A DNA stretch of 55,269 nt, from assembly GCA_036399695.1 (NCBI GenBank), contig DASWMP010000193.1, positions 1 to 55,269 on the forward strand, given 5' to 3'. Positions 35,706 through 43,201 of the stretch are shown piece by piece. The notes under the pieces are model-generated. The model did not search any database. It saw nothing but the letters and a program-made list of their open reading frames with translations, and was not told where the DNA came from. The translations under genes and the position numbers were made by a program. Origin of the DNA: DASVEE01 sp036399695 (GTDB taxonomy: Bacteria > Acidobacteriota > Thermoanaerobaculia > Gp7-AA8). Every line of letters starts with the position of its first letter. Positions within the stretch are counted from its first letter, which is position 1.

Positions 35706-36233
35706 ATGACGCCCAAGAACACCATCTGTCTCTGGTACGACAAAGACGCGCTCGACGCCGCCCGCTTCTACGCCGCCACCTTTCCGAATAGTGAAGTGAC
35801 GGCCGTTCACGAAGCTCCCGGTGACTTCCCGAGCGGGAAGAAGGGCGATGTGCTGACGGTGGAGTTCACCGTCTGCGGCATCCCCTGTCTCGGTCTCAAC
35901 GGTGGGCCGGCCGTCAAGCACAACTGGGCCTTCTCGTTCCAGATCGCCACCGACGATCAGGAAGAGACGGATCGCTACTGGAACGCGATCGTCGATAACG
36001 GCGGCAAGGAAAGTGACTGCGGCTGGTGCACCGACCGCTGGGGCCTCTCCTGGCAGATCACCCCGCGCGTCCTGACCGATGCGCTGGCGGCTGGTGGCGA
36101 CGAGGCCAAGCGTGCCTTCGACGCGATGATGACGATGCAAAAGATTGACGTCGCCACGATCGAGGCGGCGCGGCGCGGCGGGGCTGACCGGCCTGTCGCT
36201 CACAGCGTTGCGGGCCAGACCACGATCCCGTAG
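35706..36233 (+). CDS. VOC-superfamily protein, PhnB-like
   Basis: A 175-residue member of the vicinal oxygen chelate superfamily, of the type often annotated PhnB or 3-demethylubiquinone methyltransferase-like. The opening NTICLWYDKDALDAARFYAA and FPNSEVTAV, the central VEFTVCGIPCLGLNGGP and the late KESDCGWCTDRWGLSWQITP are characteristic. The metal or substrate is unknown; many such proteins are resistance or stress proteins of unclear activity. ATG 35706 is preceded by AAGGAG at a good distance. The last 34 bp overlap the 3-prime end of the convergent repressor gene, so the C-terminus (after about residue 160) may be shorter-lived in evolution. Confidence 0.85.
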   Translation: MTPKNTICLWYDKDALDAARFYAATFPNSEVTAVHEAPGDFPSGKKGDVLTVEFTVCGIPCLGLNGGPAVKHNWAFSFQIATDDQEETDRYWNAIVDNGGKESDCGWCTDRWGLSWQITPRVLTDALAAGGDEAKRAFDAMMTMQKIDVATIEAARRGGADRPVAHSVAGQTTIP

Positions 36234-36919
36234 ATCTGCATCCTGTTCGCATCGTCGATCTCGATCGGCTCGTGCGCCCGATTGATGCTGACCAGCGTCG
36301 CGCCGCGGCCGGTGCCCGTGAGCTGCTTGAGGTAAATCGCGTCATCCACGCGGCAGACCACGATCTTGCCGGTCGCCGTCCTGCGGCTACGCGTCGGCCG
36401 CAGAAAAACCAACTGCCTGTCGCGGATTCCGCCCGGGCCTTCCATCGAATCGCCGATCGCCCGCGCGACCAGACTCGCACCGCGAGCGTGCGCGTCGCGC
36501 GGAATGCGGACCTTCTTCGCCTCGGCTTCGGCGAGCAGTTCGACGTTGGACGAGGCGGCGGCGCGGATCGGACGGACCATGGCCGCGGCCTTCCGTTTCG
36601 GCAGCAGCGGCGCCCCGGCCACACGCGACGCGGCCGGCTTCGGAAGGAGCGAAGAGAGAATCCTTTCGATGTCCTGCGCGGCGCGGTGCGCCGACTGTAA
36701 CTCCCCAAGCTCGACCACCACGTCTTTCTCGCTGATCAGGTGGGACGGATCGCGATCGATGGCTCGCGCGATGGCGATGAAGTCGCCGACGGTGACGGCC
36801 TGGCGGCCGCTGAGAATCTTCGTCAGCTTCGCCGCCTTCATCCCGGCGCGCTCGGCGACCTTCTTCCGTTGAAAGCCGCTCTCCTTCACCGCGTGCCGCA
36901 GCCGCTCGATCACATCCAT
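36200..36919 (-). CDS. S24/LexA-like repressor with XRE DNA-binding domain
   Basis: A 239-residue self-cleaving-type repressor. The N-terminal domain (1-65) is an XRE HTH (VIERLRHAVKESGFQRKKVA, ERAGMKAAKLTKILSGRQAV). After a basic linker, the C-terminal S24 peptidase domain contains the nucleophile Ser158 in GDSMEG and Lys198 in YLKQL, the Ser-Lys dyad of LexA and phage CI-type repressors; VLFxRP and INRAHEPIEI fit the fold. DNA damage or phage signals could trigger autocleavage. I chose ATG 36919; an ATG at 37036 lies within the palindrome described below. The 3-prime end overlaps the VOC gene. No phage genes adjoin it, so it may be a host regulator or a prophage remnant. Confidence 0.85.
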   Translation of the reverse strand: MDVIERLRHAVKESGFQRKKVAERAGMKAAKLTKILSGRQAVTVGDFIAIARAIDRDPSHLISEKDVVVELGELQSAHRAAQDIERILSSLLPKPAASRVAGAPLLPKRKAAAMVRPIRAAASSNVELLAEAEAKKVRIPRDAHARGASLVARAIGDSMEGPGGIRDRQLVFLRPTRSRRTATGKIVVCRVDDAIYLKQLTGTGRGATLVSINRAHEPIEIDDANRMQIYGIVVWPATL

Positions 36920-36967
36920 CACAGCCGCACGGTATGAGCAGGGCCGAACGAGCGGCTGCAACGTTGC

Positions 36968-37050
36968 TTTCCCGCAGGGAAACCTTCCCGGGCAGAATTT
37001 CTCCCGAGGAAATTCCAGACGCTCATTAAGTAACAAATGTTACTTAATGA
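36968..37050. promoter_or_regulatory. Cluster of palindromes upstream of the S24 repressor
   Basis: Three dyads occur in 83 bp: TTTCCC-GCA-GGGAAA (36968-36982), AATTTC-7-GAAATT (36996-37014), and a perfect 13-bp inverted repeat with arm TCATTAAGTAACA and a 2-base centre (37023-37050). The last is AT-rich in a GC-rich region. Their position suggests autoregulatory operators and the promoter region of the repressor gene. Confidence 0.6.
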
Positions 37051-37105
37051 GATCGACGAAGTCGATGGCGCTCAGGTTCGCAGATGAAACCACGGGAGTT
37101 TGGCG

Positions 37106-37184
37106 TTCCTCCAGACAAGCGGCCGTTCGGGTACACCGGAGAGACAAGAGTGTCTGTCCCACATCTAAAGTGAACGTCGTTGGG
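37106..37184. repeat. 79-bp dispersed repeat, direct copy
   Basis: The 79 bp from TTCCTCCAGACAAGC to AACGTCGTTGGG are present in inverted orientation at 40077-40155 with about ten differences. It contains GACAAGAGTGTCTGTCCCAC. The two copies bracket the acyltransferase-transporter genes. Confidence 0.75.
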
Positions 37185-37407
37185 GCGAAAGCCCGGCCGG
37201 CGTGAGCCTACACGGTGCAGAGTGCCGCCGGCGCGTCGCCGGCTCCCATGGTGGGGGGCTTGTTTTCCCCGGGCTTTCGCCCGGGGCTACGACGCTGGCG
37301 CCCGCCGGAGGCGGGCTGAAATCGAACCCTCGCGAGCAGGAGATCGCCGTTGCGGTCGTCACGAATGCGTTCCCCGCTCAACGCACTGTAGCGATCATCC
37401 GCCAGGG
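37185..37407. repeat. REP-like hairpin-rich spacer
   Basis: No gene. The spacer holds several hairpins, the clearest being CCCCGGGCTTTCGCCCGGGG near 37267 and GCCCGCCGGAGGCGGGC near 37300. GGGCTTTCGCCCGGG-type elements look like dispersed REP sequences. Confidence 0.55.
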
Positions 37408-38709
37408 TCAAGGGCGCGCGTCCATCTCCTCGGCCACCGCCATCACCTCCCGCCGGATCTCGCTGCGCTGGGCCACGAGCTGCTCGTAGCCGCGGCGGCG
37501 GAAGAGGCGGTGCCAGAGGGCGCGGGTGCGGCCGGTGATGTCGTCCAGGTCTTCGAGTACCCGCAGCGCGATCCAGCCGAGCAGCGGGAGCAGCACCAGC
37601 GTGCCGAAACCCCACGGCGCGCCGTAGCGGGCACCCACGAGCCAGGCCAGCGCGATCCACGTCAGCGGATAGAGCGTCATGCCGGCCAGCACCTTGACCG
37701 TCGCCAGCAGCTCCTCCTCTTTTTTCGCCACGCGGTGCGCGATCAAACGGATCAGGCGGTACGCCGGGTAATGCGGAATCGCCCCGACGATCGCCACCGG
37801 GATCAGCACGATGACGCGGAACAGCGTCGTGACGTCGAACCGCGGCACCAGCTCGTGCGCCTCGATGCCCGCGCGTCCCAGCTCCGCCGCGAGCTGGCGC
37901 ACCTTCGATTCGAGCTGTTCCAGCCGCTCTGGATCGCGCTCGCGGAGAAAGGCGTAGCCGTCGACGAACCTCCGCCGCAGTTCCAGTTCCTCCGCCAGCG
38001 GTTGTGCCTCATTCGCGGTCAGCAGGTTCTCGGCGAAGGCGATGAGCTCGAGCGCGGCGTGGGAGTCGGCCTGCAGCGTGACGGCGTCGAGGGCGTCGTC
38101 GATGCGCGCCGTCAGCGCCTCGACGGCTTCGCGCGGCGGCTCACCGTCGGCGTCCGCTTCGGTGAGCGGGACCGGCAGCGGCGGTCCGAAGACGACGAGC
38201 GCCGAGCTGCGGAACTTCGTCTTCGCCGTGTAGTAGATGCCGGCCGGCATGACGTAGAGCGTCTCGAGATGCGCGCCGAGGGCAATGCGTGCGGCGCCGG
38301 TCTTCAGCTCCCGCAGGCGGGGGTCGCTGTGCGTCGTGCCCTCGGGAAAGATGGCGATGCTGCCGCCGCGGCCGAGGATCTCCCGGGCGCGGGCGAACGT
38401 CTCGGCGTGCGTCCCGGCGGTGTTGTCCTGCTTTCGGTGGACCGGGATCGACTCCATCGCCCGCGCGAGCTGGCCGATGACCGGATAGCGGAACAGCGGC
38501 GCCTTCGCCAGGAACGAGATCGGGCGCGGCGCATAACAGAGCAGGAACAGCGGATCGACGAGACCATTCGGATGGTTGACGGCGAAGAGCACCGGCGCCT
38601 CCGGCGGCAGGTGCTCGAGGCCAACGACCTCGATGCGCCGGAAGAACGTCCGCACGAACAGGCGGAAGAGCGCGGTGACAGCGCGGCGGATCAGCGTTGG
38701 GCGTGCCAT
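37408..38709 (-). CDS. PlsC-family acyltransferase with C-terminal membrane domain
   Basis: A 433-residue 1-acylglycerol-3-phosphate acyltransferase-like enzyme. The catalytic HxxxxD motif is in VNHPNGLVDP, and FPEGTT is the substrate-binding motif; both are in the N-terminal 130 residues. After a helical region, the C-terminal part has hydrophobic segments (VIVLIPVAIVGAIPHY, LAGMTLYPLTWIALAWLVGA, TLVLLPLLGWIALRVLEDL). The start, ATG 38709, lies inside the end of the upstream transporter gene (19-bp overlap), so the two are translationally linked. With that transporter it could take up and re-acylate lysophospholipids, as LplT and Aas do in E. coli. This function is inference. It could equally be an ordinary glycerolipid acyltransferase. 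Confidence 0.85.
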   Translation of the reverse strand: MARPTLIRRAVTALFRLFVRTFFRRIEVVGLEHLPPEAPVLFAVNHPNGLVDPLFLLCYAPRPISFLAKAPLFRYPVIGQLARAMESIPVHRKQDNTAGTHAETFARAREILGRGGSIAIFPEGTTHSDPRLRELKTGAARIALGAHLETLYVMPAGIYYTAKTKFRSSALVVFGPPLPVPLTEADADGEPPREAVEALTARIDDALDAVTLQADSHAALELIAFAENLLTANEAQPLAEELELRRRFVDGYAFLRERDPERLEQLESKVRQLAAELGRAGIEAHELVPRFDVTTLFRVIVLIPVAIVGAIPHYPAYRLIRLIAHRVAKKEEELLATVKVLAGMTLYPLTWIALAWLVGARYGAPWGFGTLVLLPLLGWIALRVLEDLDDITGRTRALWHRLFRRRGYEQLVAQRSEIRREVMAVAEEMDARP

Positions 38710-39908
38710 GCGGCGTAGATCCAGATCAGTCCCGCGATGAAGACGGCCACCGGGATGATCAGGAAGGCGCGGTCGAGCGACGAGGCATCGGAGAGTGCGC
38801 CGATGAGCGGCGGCGAAGGGATGTCCCCGAGGACGTGCATCACGAAGACGGAGAGCCCGACGGCCGTGGCCCGCTCGCCCGGCGCCACCGCGTTGATGAT
38901 CGCGGAGTTGACCGGCCCCGTACACATGAAGATCAGCACCTCGGCGATGACGATGGCCGTCAGGTAGACCGGCTTCGAAGGGCTCGTCAGGGCGACGAAC
39001 GTCACCGGCGCGGCGACGAGCGTGGCGATGCCCGACACCCAGAGATACGACTGCTTCGATCTCTTCAGAAAGAAATCGCCGAGCCAGCCGCCGGCGAAGG
39101 TGCCGACGAATCCTGTCGCCACCGCGATGATGCCGAACGTCACGGTGGCCTCGGCGCGCGGCATCCCGCGGACCCGCTCGAGGAACGCCGGCATCCAGTA
39201 GGCGAGCCCGCCGAGCGCGAACGTGTACGCGCCGTAGCCGAGCACGGAGAGCATGTACGGACGGTTGCGGACCAGATCGCGGTACGGCGAATACCAGGGG
39301 CCTGTCCGCTTCGGCGCCGGCGGGTCGTACTGCCCGCGCGGCGGATCCTTGACGAACATCACGAGCAGCGCGAGCAAGAGTCCGGGAAAGCCGGCGATCC
39401 AGAAGGCGGCGCGCCAGCCCCACGTATGGTCGGCCAGTCCGCCGAGGATGTAGCCGGCCGCCGAGCCGACCGGAATGGCCATGAAGAAGACGGACAACGC
39501 GCGCCCGCGACGCTCCAGCGGAAAGTAGTCGGCGATGAGCGCCGGCGCGATCGTGCCATACGCCGCCTCGCCGATGCCGACGGTCGACCGGGCGAAGAGC
39601 AGCGACCAGAAGCCGCGCGCGAATCCGGCGATCCCGGTAGCGAGACTCCAGATCGCCACGCCGAGGGCCACGAGCGGCGGCCGCCGCCGGATGTCCCCGA
39701 GCGACCCGAACACGGGTGAGGTCAGGGTATAGATGACGATGAAGCCCGTGCCGAGAAGGCCGAGCTGCGTATCCGACATCCCCAGCTCACGCTTCAACGA
39801 CTCCAGCACCGCCGCGACCACCCATCGGTCGATGTAGTTGAAGAGATTGATGAACGTGAGGATCGCCAGGGCGTACGTCGCGTGACGGGCGGAGTTGGGC
39901 GCGCTCAC
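38691..39908 (-). CDS. MFS transporter, Spinster (Spns)-like
   Basis: A 405-residue major facilitator protein with 12 predicted helices. The N-terminus, LAILTFINLFNYIDRWVVAA, contains the FNYIDR motif typical of Spinster-type lipid transporters. The GxLxDRxxRR-like loop after TM2 is present as FGSLGDIRRRPP, and later GWRAAFWIAGFPGLLLALLV fits TM5-6. Eukaryotic Spns proteins move lysophospholipids and sphingosine phosphate; bacterial relatives are less studied. Its stop lies 19 bp inside the next gene, a PlsC-family acyltransferase, so both are one operon. No ribosome-binding site is obvious. Substrate is inferred only from family and neighbour. Confidence 0.88.
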   Translation of the reverse strand: MSAPNSARHATYALAILTFINLFNYIDRWVVAAVLESLKRELGMSDTQLGLLGTGFIVIYTLTSPVFGSLGDIRRRPPLVALGVAIWSLATGIAGFARGFWSLLFARSTVGIGEAAYGTIAPALIADYFPLERRGRALSVFFMAIPVGSAAGYILGGLADHTWGWRAAFWIAGFPGLLLALLVMFVKDPPRGQYDPPAPKRTGPWYSPYRDLVRNRPYMLSVLGYGAYTFALGGLAYWMPAFLERVRGMPRAEATVTFGIIAVATGFVGTFAGGWLGDFFLKRSKQSYLWVSGIATLVAAPVTFVALTSPSKPVYLTAIVIAEVLIFMCTGPVNSAIINAVAPGERATAVGLSVFVMHVLGDIPSPPLIGALSDASSLDRAFLIIPVAVFIAGLIWIYAAWHAQR

Positions 39909-39922
39909 GGGGGAATGCTAAA

Positions 39923-39957
39923 TCGTTTTCCGTTGTCCGTTGTCCGTTTTCCGTCGG
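39923..39957. repeat. Heptanucleotide array (CGTTGTC/CGTTTTC)
   Basis: Five heptamers in a row: CGTTTTC, CGTTGTC, CGTTGTC, CGTTTTC, CGTCGGG. It lies just upstream of the transporter gene start. This is the only unpaired member of the heptamer family in the window. Confidence 0.7.
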
Positions 39958-39980
39958 GGACGAGCCGGGGCGCTGCTGTC

Positions 39981-40309
39981 GTGGAGGACGGACAATCCTG
40001 TCCGTCACGCGAAAAATGGCGCGAGCACGCTGCACTTCCGCACACCTGCAGCAGGAGTTTGCTTCGTGGCTATGGTCCCAACGGCGTTAACTTCAGATGT
40101 GGGACAGACACTCTTGTCTGTCCCGTGCACCCGAACGGTCGCTTGTCTGGAGGAATTGACCTCGGGGTGGGCCGGACAGACAGGAGTGTCTGTCCCACAT
40201 GAGGCAAACCTCTAAGTCAACGCCATCGTCGCTATGGTCCGAGCTTCCCTTAGAAGCGGAGCTGCGTGGTTACTTTCTCGCGTGACGGACAGGATTGTCC
40301 ATCCTCCAC
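39981..40309. repeat. Nested inverted repeats in a divergent intergenic region
   Basis: An outer 36-bp inverted repeat (39981-40016 with 40274-40309, about 3 differences) flanks a region holding an inverted copy of the 79-bp repeat (40077-40155) and another GACAGACAGGAGTGTC hairpin (40173-40200). Each outer arm is also a hairpin (GGACAATCCTGTCC type). No gene is present. It resembles a composite of REP-like elements. Confidence 0.75.
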
Positions 40310-40367
40310 TACGCTGCACCGCTCGAAACCGTTCCTCCCGGGAACCGTAACAACGTCAGCGGCTATC

Positions 40368-42848
40368 ATGACCGCGCATCCAATGAAACGGGTTCTCCCC
40401 TTCCTTATCTTTGTCGCGGGCGTGATCGCGCTGCTGGTGCTGTTGCCGATGTATGACGCGGCGCAGCCGGCGGGGGTGCGGGTAACGCGTGGCCAGGCGA
40501 AGGCGGCGGCGGACCGGGGGGCGCGCGAGGTCGGCATTCCGCTCGACGAGGCGTGGTCGAACCTGACGTGGCGCACCTCGCCGATCCTGGAGAAAGAGCT
40601 GGAGCGCGATCCGCGCCGTGCGGCGGCCTTCGCCGACCCGGTTTACGCGCCGCGGCTCGGCGCCTATCGGGCCATGTACTACCGGCCCGGCGTCGACAAG
40701 GGCGTGCCGTTCGGGCGCGTGACCGTCGGTGCGCGCAGCGGCCAGGTCGTCGGGGCGCGCATCTTCTCGCGTCCCGAGGAGCCGGGGACGCATCCCAAGG
40801 AAGCGGCGCTGAGGACGCGGGCCGATGCCTTCGTGAAATCGCGCACGTTCCGCGGTGCGCCGTCGCCGGTCTTCGAGGAAGCGCGTCCGACCGTCCTGCG
40901 CGGGCGCACGGACTGGGTCTTCCGCTACCGCGTCACGCCGACGCTGCACATCGGGAACGTCGTCCCGTACCTCAACATCTACTTCATCGGCGACCGCTTC
41001 GCCGGCTTCGAGCTGTTCGAGGAGTACCGCGACGGCCGCAACTTCTTCGGCGAGAACGGCGGCGCGCTGGCCATGAGCCTCGTGCAGTTCGCGACGATGC
41101 TCGTCGTGCTGCTCATCATGCTCGTCATCTTCCTCCGCAAGTATCACGCGGGGGAGGTGGGCGTGCGCGCGGGGTCGTTCCTTTTCGGCGTGATGCTGGC
41201 GCTCTCGCTCGGCATCTCGCTGGTCGTCCGCGCCGCTTCGGCCGAAGGCATCGGCCTCGGCACCATCGACGCGAAGCTGACGTCCTGGGCGTTCGTCGGC
41301 TTCAAGCTGATGTTCATCGACCTCGCCGTGGCCGTGCTGGTCTTCTTCGCCTGGTCCATCGGCGAGAGCTACGCGCGCGAACGGTGGGGGGAGAAGCTGG
41401 CGTCGTTCGACGCCGTGCTGCGCCGCGATCCGCTCAACGCCACGGTCGGTCGCTCCCTGCTGCGCGGCCTGCTGCTGACGCCCGGCGTCGCCGCGGCCAC
41501 GTTCCTCGTGGCGGCGATTCCACTGCTGCTGAAGCTCGCCTGGCCGTCGATGGGGACCGGCACGGGGCTGGTCCTGGCCCTCGGCGGACCGGCGACGCCG
41601 ATCCTCTACGCCGCCAGCGACGCCCTCCTCATCTCCACCGGCGCGCTGCTGTTCATCCTGGCGTGGACGCACAGCCGGCGGCTGCTCTGGGTGGGCGTCA
41701 TCGCGGCCACGTTCCTCGGCGTCATCGCGCTCGGGTCGCTGCCTCCGCTCGATCCTACGATCTGGCAGTACGCCTTCGGCTTCGGCGGCGTGGCGCTCTG
41801 CGTGGCCATCTTTCTTCTGACGGACCTGCTCACCGCCGCCACGGCGATGTTCGGCGGCACGCTGCTCGTGCTGACGCTGCCGCTGCTCCGCGCGGCGCAG
41901 GGAGAGTTGTGGCAGGACGTGGCGGTTCCGGTGGCCGTCACGTTCGCCGCGCTGCTGCTCTTTGCCGCCGGGGCGCTGCTGACCCGGCGCGAAGTGGTCT
42001 ACACGTACGAAGATCTCGCGCCGCACGTGAAGCGGATCGTCGAGCGCGAGCGGGTGAAGGCGGAGATCGACGCCGCCAACCGCATCCAGGCGGCGCTGCT
42101 GCCGCTCGACACGCCCGACCTCGCCGGCGCTTCCGTGGCCTCGCACTACCGGGCGGCGACGGAGATCGGCGGCGACTACTTCGACTTCCTCCCGCAGGCG
42201 ACCGGCGAAATCGGCATCGCGTTCGGCGACGTCTCGGGCCACGGCCTGACGAGCGGCATCGTCATGGCGATGGCCAAATCGGCGCTGCTGGTGCAGCTCG
42301 ATTACGACTCGTCACCGCGCGCGGTTCTCTCGGTGCTGAACGACATCGTCATCCGGACGGCCCCGAAGCGCATCCTCATGACGTTCTTCTTCGGCATCCT
42401 CGATCCCCGGTCGCAGATCCTGCGCTTCTCCTCGGCCGGGCATCTCGACCCTTACGTCTACCGCGCGGCGACCAACCGAGTGGAGACGCTGTCGTCGTGG
42501 GGCTTCCCGCTCGGGGTCAAGCGCCGGGAGCCGTTCCGCGAGCACGAGGTGGCGTTCGCCGCCGGCGACCGGCTGGTCCTCTACAGCGACGGCCTGATCG
42601 AAGCGGTGGACGACGACGGCGAGCCGTTCGGCTTCGACCGTTTCGAACGGACGATCGTGGAGGCTGGCCGTCTCGAGGCGGACGACATCAAGAAGTCGAT
42701 CCTCAACGCCGTGCGCAAGTTCACCCGCAACCGCCCGCCCGAGGACGACCAGACGCTGGTGGTCGTGTCGTTCAACGAGGTGCCGGTGACCATGGAGCTC
42801 CCGCCGAAACGGACACTCCTGGCCGACGTGAGCGAGACGGTGCACTGA
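40368..42848 (+). CDS. Membrane SpoIIE/RsbU-type PP2C phosphatase
   Basis: An 826-residue membrane protein with a C-terminal serine phosphatase. After an N-terminal helix (LPFLIFVAGVIALLVLLPMY), residues about 30-215 form an extracytoplasmic sensor. Seven or so membrane helices follow (about 225-560), then a linker (VKRIVERERVKAEIDAANRI) and the PPM/SpoIIE domain with ATEIGGDYFDFLP, FGDVSGHGLTSG and the closing PPEDDQTLVVVSF metal ligands. Such enzymes dephosphorylate anti-anti-sigma proteins in partner-switching control of stress sigma factors. No anti-sigma or STAS gene is nearby. ATG 40368 and ATG 40383 are both possible; TATCAT at 40364-40369 could be a -10 element, which would favour 40383. 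Confidence 0.85.
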   Translation: MTAHPMKRVLPFLIFVAGVIALLVLLPMYDAAQPAGVRVTRGQAKAAADRGAREVGIPLDEAWSNLTWRTSPILEKELERDPRRAAAFADPVYAPRLGAYRAMYYRPGVDKGVPFGRVTVGARSGQVVGARIFSRPEEPGTHPKEAALRTRADAFVKSRTFRGAPSPVFEEARPTVLRGRTDWVFRYRVTPTLHIGNVVPYLNIYFIGDRFAGFELFEEYRDGRNFFGENGGALAMSLVQFATMLVVLLIMLVIFLRKYHAGEVGVRAGSFLFGVMLALSLGISLVVRAASAEGIGLGTIDAKLTSWAFVGFKLMFIDLAVAVLVFFAWSIGESYARERWGEKLASFDAVLRRDPLNATVGRSLLRGLLLTPGVAAATFLVAAIPLLLKLAWPSMGTGTGLVLALGGPATPILYAASDALLISTGALLFILAWTHSRRLLWVGVIAATFLGVIALGSLPPLDPTIWQYAFGFGGVALCVAIFLLTDLLTAATAMFGGTLLVLTLPLLRAAQGELWQDVAVPVAVTFAALLLFAAGALLTRREVVYTYEDLAPHVKRIVERERVKAEIDAANRIQAALLPLDTPDLAGASVASHYRAATEIGGDYFDFLPQATGEIGIAFGDVSGHGLTSGIVMAMAKSALLVQLDYDSSPRAVLSVLNDIVIRTAPKRILMTFFFGILDPRSQILRFSSAGHLDPYVYRAATNRVETLSSWGFPLGVKRREPFREHEVAFAAGDRLVLYSDGLIEAVDDDGEPFGFDRFERTIVEAGRLEADDIKKSILNAVRKFTRNRPPEDDQTLVVVSFNEVPVTMELPPKRTLLADVSETVH

Positions 42849-42853
42849 AAGCA

Positions 42854-42988
42854 GTTGGCGGTTGGCGGTTGGCGGTTGGCAGTGGCGGTTGGACGGCGGA
42901 AGAAGCACGACCGTCTCCTCCCCCGCCGTCTCCACGTCGCCTCCCGCGCCACCCTCCACCGCCAACCGCCAACTGCCAACCGCCAACT
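42854..42988. repeat. Paired complementary heptamer arrays (GTTGGCG / CCGCCAA)
   Basis: GTTGGCG repeated with small changes at 42854-42893 is followed after a 65-bp spacer by the complementary CCGCCAA array at 42959-42988. A transcript would fold into a long hairpin directly after the phosphatase stop codon. No gene is present. Confidence 0.85.
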
Positions 42989-43091
42989 CCCCCCTACGGC
43001 AGAGCTATGGATTCGGCCTGCCGGATCGATTTGTCAACCGTTTGAATTTCGTGGGCGGGCCGTTTCCAAGCTGTTTCGCGTTTGTGTTTTG

Positions 43092-43130
43092 TTGACAGTG
43101 GTTTGACAAAAACGCCTCCGTGGCTGTAAA
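43092..43130 (+). promoter_or_regulatory. Probable promoter of TonB-dependent receptor 1
   Basis: TTGACA occurs at 43092-43097 and again at 43103-43108. The second is followed after 16 bases by TGTAAA (43125-43130). The start of transcription would be near 43137, about 65 bases before the ATG. Two overlapping -35 sites could give tandem promoters. Confidence 0.5.
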
Positions 43131-43201
43131 CCTGCACACTCGCAAAGCAAAACTCGCAAACACCACCAGCTCGCGAGTCATCTTTATAGGAGGGGTAATT
43201 C

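Noticed and set aside
37020..37060. Phage attachment site at the perfect palindrome
   Set aside because: No integrase, no second copy and its place before a repressor favours an operator.
38710..39423. Longer start of the acyltransferase
   Set aside because: The extra 238 codons are antiparallel-frame sequence within the MFS gene; the PlsC fold begins at 38709.
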